64,000 nucleotides of DNA from positions 10,850,001 through 10,914,000 of the forward strand of contig CM037472.1 of assembly GCA_021014325.1 (NCBI GenBank), in the 5' to 3' direction. The DNA comes from Plazaster borealis. Lineage: Eukaryota > Echinodermata > Asteroidea > Forcipulatida > Labidiasteridae. The notes beneath the pieces are model-generated. The model searched no databases. It saw only the letters and a program-made list of their open reading frames with translations, and was not told the origin of the DNA. Below, piece after piece: positions 60,101-64,000 of this stretch; within the stretch, counting starts at the first letter, position 1; each line of letters begins with the position of its first letter. The translations under genes were made by a program, and so were the position numbers.

Positions 60101-63100
60101 AAAATTTGGATTAATACCACACATATTTAAACTTCAAATTATGCATTTCTCGCCATGAAATACCACAAACATGATATTTTGATCATATCAATTTTATCAG
60201 TGACATCAAACATGTTGGCATAGTTTATCTATTGTTCATAACCACAGTTGGATGTATTGAACAGTCAGACAGTAGGAGGTTAAAGTCAAAACAAACCCAA
60301 TACAACTCAATTCCATACATGACACTCATGAAAACCATCTTCTTAAAATGTACATGTCAACAAAAACGGGCGTTTCTTTAAATTCCTCACCTTGAGAATT
60401 CTGACAAATTTTTCCCTGGCTCCCTGATAGTCCCCTGCCCTCAGGCAGCTCATTCCCCATGCAGACCACACAGCAGATGTATCCAGCATACACTTGGTCG
60501 ATACTTCGCTCGCCAGTGAAAGCCGTTCGGCGAGAACTAAACGGTCTCGCACTTGTCTGCAAATACAACATTGACGTGAGATCAAGACATGTAACTTTTC
60601 GTCGGCTCAGGACTATAAGGTCATTAGTGCAATTTGTATGGATTTATAAAATTGCTTTTGCATATTTTAGAGCTGCTGGTAAATGGAGTTTATTGATCAA
60701 GAGTGGTCTTCAAAGCAATTGTTTGGCAAAAAGAAAAAATTCATTGTCGACGTAAAACATTTATTTGTTGATTTTGTTTAATTATTTTCAAATGTTTTTT
60801 CGTTTGTTTTCTTTACTTTATTTAGTCAGGGTTTCATTGTGACAACGGTGTTCTCAAAAAAAATTACATCAGAAGTTCCGAAAAGTTCTGAAAAAATAAT
60901 ACCATGCAGAAGAACGGTAAAGAATTTTTAATATACCGACATTCAATACCGTATTTCAATTGATAAAAGTTCCTTGTATTGATGTACATGGGAGTGTAAT
61001 ACATCTGCTAGCATTAAACTAATAGTATTAAGAACCATCCTTACGAATGCTGTAACCTCCATTCAAGGCTCACCTTGCCGAGTCCGTATTAGATAGTTGC
61101 TGAATACTAGGTATATCAGCGCTGTTACTGCTGACAAAGAGACTAAGTAGATCAATGAAGCTTTGGTAACTGTCACACAGTTCAATGCTACTGCTGTCTC
61201 CGTCCGTCATGAACTTCAGTTTAGCATTGAACAGAAGTGTCTTCATCATACTACAAGGTGAAAACAAACATGGCAAGTTATCTTTTAAACCATAGAGACC
61301 ATAGCGGCCAGAAACAGCTTGTACCAAAAGGCTTGTACCAAAAACGGCCGCAAGTTCTGACCTACTTCCACTCAACCAAAAAGGTAAAATTAAGGGTTAT
61401 GTCCTGAATTGATACTTTCCAATGTTTTCCATAATAACATGGTATCTATGTTTCTAAAACACAACAAAAATGTCCGTTCATAATATTTTTTCAGACACTT
61501 TTGCAAGAAAAATATTGTGTGAAAAAATCAACAATATTTGCCTTGTCTGGGTATAAAAACATATGGTCTCTAAAAGGTTAAAGGTCCTATGAATTGGTTT
61601 CCAGTTAAAAATATAAAGGATGCAAGTGATGCAAGGATGCAAAGGATGCAAGTTTGTTCAAAATTTATATGTTTATATCACACACATAATTAAATAAATA
61701 CAAAATATAAATTTATGGGTGAAACCTGTTTCCTCGAAAAGGGATAACATTGTGACGTTATCATAGGAACATGTAGTCAGTCTGAGCACGGCGATCGATA
61801 CGTGTGGATGTGATAAAAACATGCAATCTTATGCAACTTTATGCGCTTAGCTTCTTTGGACAAAACTCTTGATATTTGGGTTTTGTTGTATAATAACTTC
61901 AATGCATGATGACGCGCTATCTAGCCATAGCTGTAGCTGTAGCCGCCAATTAGGATTCAGCCTCACCTTATGATCAGGTTATAGTCCACTTCAGGGTTGG
62001 GCACTCCGGGTCGGATCGGCCTCAGATACTCAGACAAGTCTCGGCATATATGTAGTATGAGGGCGCCGCAGGTTCTAGGATCACTGTGGAGATCTAGAAT
62101 GGACAGGCAGACGGAAGTACTCGGTGCCTGAACAAAAAAGGAAAAATATAATTGACCAAATTCACCTGACCTCATCATCACAATAATCTTGGTTGCGCCA
62201 TTTTGGGAGTCAATACACCCATGTGTACAGTGTAGTGTGCATTTTAGGGGACATGGCGTTTACATGTTAACAAGTTGACTCCCACAGTTATGAGTGTGGT
62301 AGACAGTTGCAAGGCGTGACAAAGTAAAGTATTAGTTAGTAGCTGTCCAACATTCAATCTAGTCTAGTTGGTATTAAGATTAAGATCAGAGACTGGTCAA
62401 CTATTAGTTAGCTGTCCAACTCGCTCATCTAAGCTACTAGTTATTGGCAGAGTGACATCAACCACTAGTCAACTATTAGTTAGCTCTTCAACTCGCCACT
62501 TACCTGTTCATAATAGAAGTCTTCTCTGATAAACGTGTTCATGGCGTTATCCAATGTTAACTTCCACTCCATGATTTCCATATAAAGTGTTTCAGATCCT
62601 CCAGAGTGTCCACTAATCAGACTGGAGCCAGGAACGGGTGTGTGCTGTTGCCATGAGCTAGGGGAGACACGGAAGCTTGGTGATGCTCCCCGGCTGCAGG
62701 GCGACTGTCTATGACTCCCTAATAATTTAAAATATATAAAATTTCAACAAAAACTTATGTGGCATGTAGTGGCCGAACGGATAAGAATACGGGACTCAAG
62801 CTCTGGTGTTTCTGATCAGCGGAGTGTGGGTTCGAGTCCCGGTCGTGACACTTGTGTCCTTAAGCAAGACACTTAACCATTATTGCTGCATCCTTCGGAT
62901 GAGACATAAAGCCGTAGGTCCTGTGTGTTGTGTAATGCTCGTAAATAAACCCATTGCACTTATCGTAAAGAGAAGGGGTTTGCCCCGGTGTTCCTGGTTT
63001 GATTGGCTGCATATTGCGCCACAGCACCCTGTAAACCATTACATGGTGCTATGTTAAGGATTAGGTCTCATACTTCAACATGTAGCTCCACAAACCTTGT

Positions 63101-64000
63101 AGGAAAAATACTGAGTGCTTTGAGATGCCCATCGGGTGTGATAAAGTGCTATATAAGAAATATGTATTATTACTATTATATCAATGCATTTTCAGTTTAT
63201 TACTCTTGAATTTCAGATGGAAATATTTCTCTTAGGATCAGCACTAACTTGAACTTTGTATCCAATAATCAGCTCTCAGATTAAGAAACAATCTATTTTT
63301 TCTTGATAATTATCAATCATGATGTTTGTCTTCAAACTATCTAAAAAAAACATATTATAGCTTTTCTGACCTGGCTGCCTGACTTTGAGACGTTGTTCAA
63401 GAATCTGAGAAGATGAATTCCCATGCTGTGGTCTGGAAGGATGAAGAAAAAAGTCAAACAGTAACGTTGAGTTACCAATGGTGTCCTAAAGCATCACGAC
63501 AAATGGCAAAGGTCGTGGGTTCGAATCCCACCCGAGTACTATGCCTAGGTTTTCTTTTTCACAGGACTTGGGAAACACATCAGTGAGGAGTAAAACACAC
63601 AACATATTCTTTGTCCCCGATGTAAATTTGACATTTGTTAAAAATGCACTGTGCTTGCTGTTTATGTGGTAACTCATCAGTACCACACTTCGACAGTTTA
63701 GTTTGTTTGACGATCTCAGATTGGGCTGAGGATGGTATGTACACAACATGTCTCTTATCTACACTGGGGCTAGACCATGAAGTGCTTTCCAAGTCAACAG
63801 CAGGATTTTGTAAATAATTCTTTGTTTTATGGGTAAGCAATGCAATGCAATAAGTAATGGAGTAATATGGTCCACAACTGCTGGCACTGTGACATTCTGT
63901 TCCTTCTACAATCACCTGAAGTCAACTGTAATCCTACCTTGGCATGATGAATGCTTGATAGCATTGATCACAGACTCTGACTGGAGTGTCGCCGTAACCC
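51587..64000 (-). CDS. ZFYVE26: ZFYVE26 (spastizin) C-terminal part, 15 exons, 5' end outside window
   Basis: The joined exons are 63938-64000 (partial), 63371-63432, 62504-62718, 61967-62127, 61074-61250, 60391-60556, 59991-60083, 59349-59411, 58697-58846, 56747-56944, 55718-55971, 54540-54732, 53352-53411, 52335-52568 and 51587-51817. They give one open frame of 772 codons plus stop, and every junction is GT-AG with matching phase. The first exon ends a FYVE zinc finger (TPVRVCDQCY). The rest resembles the vertebrate spastizin C-terminus as I remember it: blocks such as SMTCIKFY, LPTLFGN, DGFQLAF and KLKSAYLIAVK occur in the expected order. In the known family the FYVE domain binds PI3P on endosomes and lysosomes, and the protein works with spatacsin (SPG11) and AP-5 in lysosome reformation and with KIF13A/TTC19 in abscission. 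Those roles are family knowledge, not read from this sequence. The last ~20 residues are a Lys/Arg/Glu-rich tail that I do not recall from vertebrates. Confidence 0.94.
51888..51958 (-). mobile_element. Fragment of the SINE-like repeat
   Basis: It shares AACCGCAAGGGAAACT and GTTGAACAAAGAAAAATTGA with the copy at 58.97-59.2 kb. Only the tail and the tRNA 3' end remain, in the last ZFYVE26 intron. Confidence 0.5.
51970..52157. mobile_element. GAGCTGCTTAAGCA-type palindromic MITE in a ZFYVE26 intron
   Basis: A near-complete 188-bp copy (CATAGAGCTGCCTAAGCAG ... TTAAGCAGCTCCATGAAATTGG) in the last intron, 153 bp upstream of the final exon acceptor. Confidence 0.85.
52335..52568 (-). CDS. ZFYVE26: ZFYVE26 exon (YKDIQQLLASV block)
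   Basis: This 234-bp exon (78 codons) lies between a TTTTTTTTCAG acceptor and AAG|GTACCT. It carries HKYKDIQQLLASV and EVEGLIKVIKSDTNK, corresponding to 'EKYSEIQQLLKCV' and 'ELEGLIQAIHNDDNK' in the vertebrate protein as I remember it. Confidence 0.95.
52605..53330. repeat. ~118-bp tandem array in a ZFYVE26 intron
   Basis: Six to seven units carry GAATGGTCAGACAGTAGGAG and GCAGGCTGGCAYAGTTTAT. Alternate units are more alike (ATTGCAGGCTGGCACAG versus ACTGCAGGCTGACA), so the array has a two-unit higher-order period. A single stray unit lies in another intron at about 60215-60285. Confidence 0.85.
53352..53411 (-). CDS. ZFYVE26: ZFYVE26 short exon (VVLAGSTINDGFQLAFQIIQ)
   Basis: This 60-bp exon (20 codons, phase 0 on both sides) lies between TTGCAG and CAG|GTTAGT. 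It reads VVLAGSTINDGFQLAFQIIQ, matching the 'GG..V.DGFGIAFRVLQ' block. Downstream, its intron is largely filled by a ~118-bp tandem array. Confidence 0.93.
54077..54530. repeat. 21-bp minisatellite next to a ZFYVE26 splice donor
   Basis: A run of ACT triplets (54077-54115) is followed by ~18 copies of CTGACTACTACTACCACAACT-type units and closing ACT triplets. The exon donor is at 54538-54539, about ten bases away. Confidence 0.9.
54540..54732 (-). CDS. ZFYVE26: ZFYVE26 exon (HMNTITLQIKVTKFLH / LPTLFGN block)
   Basis: This 193-bp exon lies between TTCGCAG|T and AGG|GTGAGT. The acceptor at 54733-54734 is preferred over a second AG at 54708-54709, because only the former joins the previous phase-2 exon without a stop. 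It also restores HMNTITLQIKVTKFLH. Upstream of the acceptor are six TTTG units, and a 21-bp minisatellite begins about 15 bp past the donor. Confidence 0.93.
54848..55065. mobile_element. GCCCGATATGGGGC palindromic repeat (copy 3) in a ZFYVE26 intron
   Basis: CTCGATATGTGGCATGGTGT ... ATATTGGGCATGGTACC. Internal blocks (TGGGATCTCAGTAATTC, GTACAAGAG) are the reverse complement of the other copies. Confidence 0.65.
55175..55538. mobile_element. MITE with ~85-bp terminal inverted repeats in a ZFYVE26 intron
   Basis: GCCATTTGCGAGTTAGATTT, GAATAAAGTCTGGTATAATG and TCACAAGTTACTGCTTAAAT are mirrored by ATTTAAGCAGTAACTTGTAA, CATTGTACCAGACATTATTC and AACCTAACTCGCAAATAGC. About 364 bp. Confidence 0.82.
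55718..55971 (-). CDS. ZFYVE26: ZFYVE26 exon (SMTCIKFYQSGARSYSDL block)
   Basis: This 254-bp exon lies between ATCCTTCAG and AA|GTGAGT. It begins DFVRASMTCIKFYQSGARSY and continues DRLQYLTKAKNHM, the conserved 'AAMTCIRFF...KAKSY' helical block. A Pro/Ser-rich stretch (RPPMSTPSPKASAPS) follows. It ends in phase 2. Confidence 0.95.
56747..56944 (-). CDS. ZFYVE26: ZFYVE26 exon (HVLYDMQLFMK block)
   Basis: This 198-bp exon (66 codons) starts after CATGTAG at CAA TGT TCG and ends at AAG|GTGAAT. It reads DVFLEGLLVPCIKHGNL ... YLTASCRYLNQKSLAHVLY ... QLFMK. The acceptor was chosen because the in-frame triplet immediately upstream is a stop. Confidence 0.93.
57240..57745. repeat. TCAA-rich satellite with ~56-60-bp higher-order unit
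   Basis: Blocks of TCAATCAATCAATCAATTAA alternate with ATTACACTCAATACAATTTG about eight times. It lies in the intron between exons 58697-58846 and 56747-56944. Confidence 0.88.
57772..58555. repeat. 12-bp satellite (GGGTCAAATACA), ~60 units
   Basis: Units of GGGTCAAATAYA with frequent GGGTGAAATACA and GGATCAAATATA variants. The 12-bp period gives a repeated Lys-Tyr-Arg-Val frame on plus and Phe-Asp-Pro-Val-like on minus, neither a gene. Confidence 0.9.
58697..58846 (-). CDS. ZFYVE26: ZFYVE26 exon (LQECHYYINTY block)
   Basis: This 150-bp exon (50 codons) lies between GTCGTTTCAG and CAG|GTATGT. It carries LQECHYYINTY and VQFYRRHNRLPLAVSYIL, matching the 'QECLFYL..Y...FYVRH..LREALLHLL' region of vertebrate ZFYVE26 as I recall it. 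Confidence 0.94.
58970..59215 (+). mobile_element. SINE-like repeat with a tRNA-like core (59119-59191)
   Basis: The core has a good D arm (AGCTCAGTTGGTAGAGC) and a TTCAAATCC box. The anticodon loop lacks U33, and both the T stem and the acceptor stem mispair, so it is not a working tRNA. A fragment of the same repeat, with its 3' half inverted, is at 51888-51958 (shared blocks CAAGGGAAACT and GTTGAACAAAGAAAAATTGA). Confidence 0.65.
59349..59411 (-). CDS. ZFYVE26: ZFYVE26 short exon
   Basis: This 63-bp exon (21 codons) lies between TTGCTTATTTAAG and AAT|GTAAGC. It reads VQAILNASASSIRDFIAEPQ plus Asn. It is too short for ordinary frame scanning, but both splice sites are good and it joins its neighbours in phase 0. 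Confidence 0.85.
59991..60083 (-). CDS. ZFYVE26: ZFYVE26 exon
   Basis: This 93-bp exon (31 codons, phase 0 on both sides) lies between TTTGCTGAAG and ACT|GTATGT. It contains SKLVSDVIQHLEMSASQADT. The helix SKLVSDVIQHLE corresponds to the conserved 'RLVQDVVEYLE' block as I remember it. Confidence 0.9.
60215..60285. repeat. Stray unit of the 118-bp intronic satellite
   Basis: GGCATAGTTTATCTATTGTT, ACCACAGTTGGATGTATTGA and ACAGTCAGACAGTAGGAGG match the array at 52.6-53.3 kb, ~7 kb away in the same gene. Confidence 0.7.
60391..60556 (-). CDS. ZFYVE26: ZFYVE26 exon (WGMSCLRAGDYQGAREKF block)
   Basis: This 166-bp exon lies between GTATTTGCAG|A and AAG|GTGAGG. It carries SAWGMSCLRAGDYQGAREKF, a tetratricopeptide-like helix pair that I recognise from vertebrate spastizin (WAAWGMACL...ARERF). 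Confidence 0.94.
61074..61250 (-). CDS. ZFYVE26: ZFYVE26 exon (MMKTLLFNAKLKFM block)
   Basis: This 177-bp exon lies between TTGTAG|T and AG|GTGAGC. It begins with MMKTLLFNAKLKFM and continues with SYQSFIDLLSLFV, helical and without stops. It opens with one base and closes with two, matching both neighbours. Confidence 0.93.
61967..62127 (-). CDS. ZFYVE26: ZFYVE26 exon (SVCLSILDLHSD block)
   Basis: This 161-bp exon lies between a pyrimidine-rich TTTTTTGTTCAG acceptor and AG|GTGAGG. It carries TSVCLSILDLHSD and GALILHICRDLSEYL, matching the conserved helical repeat region after the FYVE domain. It ends in phase 2, so the split codon becomes Ser with the next exon. Confidence 0.93.
62504..62718 (-). 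CDS. ZFYVE26: ZFYVE26 exon, Ser-rich linker then helical region
   Basis: This 215-bp exon lies between an ATTATTAG acceptor and CAG|GTAAGT. Its first ~45 residues are Ser/Pro/Gly-rich. It ends in a helical segment containing MEWKLTLDNAMNTFIREDFY. Only one frame is free of stops, and it joins both neighbours. Confidence 0.9.
62759..63185 (+). mobile_element. tRNA-derived SINE in a ZFYVE26 intron
   Basis: An A-box-like TGGCCGAACGG near 62770 and the B box GGTTCGAGTCC near 62830 form the head. The GACACTTGTGTCCTTAAGC junction follows. The tail is GTGCTATATAAGAAATAT followed by ATT repeats, a common SINE 3' end. It lies antisense to the host gene. Confidence 0.8.
63371..63432 (-). CDS. ZFYVE26: ZFYVE26 exon, linker after FYVE
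   Basis: This 62-bp exon sits between TTCCAG|A and CAG|GTCAGA. It reads PQHGNSSSQILEQRLKVRQP, polar and probably a disordered linker. The phase is fixed by its neighbours: one base completes Arg at the start, and one base of a Gly codon remains at the end. The other two frames contain stops or break the join. Confidence 0.85.
63474..63560 (+). mobile_element. Fragment of a second tRNA-derived SINE
   Basis: AAGGTCGTGGGTTCGAATCC is a good B box inside a tRNA-like 3' half. It is followed by CCGAGTAC and a SINE-like body start. It lies in the intron after the FYVE exon. No intact tRNA fold is visible. Confidence 0.55.
63938..64000 (-). CDS. ZFYVE26: ZFYVE26 exon: end of the FYVE zinc finger (partial)
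   Basis: The exon runs off the right edge. It reads GYGDTPVRVCDQCYQAFIMP and then the first two bases of a split Arg codon. VRVCDQCY is the typical FYVE C-terminus, holding the last Cys-x-x-Cys zinc pair. The donor is AG|GTAGGA. The PI3P-binding R(R/K)HHCR core would lie upstream, outside the window. Confidence 0.93.

Overview
The window is animal nuclear DNA: AT-rich, sparse in coding sequence, with GT-AG introns and a dense load of short non-autonomous DNA transposons (MITEs), tRNA-derived SINEs and satellites. The repeat families match what I remember from echinoderms, most likely a sea star. That placement is inference from memory, not a search.

The only securely identified gene fills the right end. 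On the minus strand, 15 exons between about 64.0 kb and 51.6 kb encode the C-terminal ~772 residues of ZFYVE26 (spastizin/SPG15), from the last zinc ligands of the FYVE domain to the stop. All splice sites are GT-AG and all exon phases join without a break. The 5' part of the gene lies beyond the window. Its introns hold SINEs, MITEs and four tandem arrays. The end of its last exon, including the stop codon, has been tandemly amplified about six times downstream on a ~118-bp period.

Two other coding segments have support. At 33.6-34.6 kb on the minus strand is an uncharacterised, serine/proline/arginine-rich, probably disordered protein (321 residues from its first ATG, with a strong splice acceptor just upstream). 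At 23.4-24.3 kb on the plus strand is an exon-like open frame with good splice sites. It is cut by a 382-bp TA-flanked MITE, and the frame is continuous across the insertion once the element is disregarded.

The rest (0-33 kb, 35-51 kb) is repeats and unassigned sequence. The main families are: (i) ~370-385 bp TTAA-flanked elements (piggyBac-type target), at least 15 copies, several sharing one TTAA or nested inside other elements; (ii) a ~190-bp palindromic MITE whose ends read GAGCTGCTTAAGCA, the repeated target of family (i); (iii) TA-flanked CGGAGCTC MITEs; (iv) CACTCTAAAAACT MITEs packed with GGGTCA/TGACCC; (v) CACTGCAAAAACTG MITEs; (vi) G-tract elements ending in AGTGGCGTAAC; (vii) a GAGTAC-rich fold-back element with seven 92-bp tandem units; (viii) clusters of a GGTCCCCGG repeat. 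I see no autonomous transposase, CRISPR array, rRNA or convincing tRNA gene. I do not see a new multi-gene system. The most notable items are the MITE-split exon, the amplified gene 3' end, and the element-in-element insertions with co-varying central hairpins.
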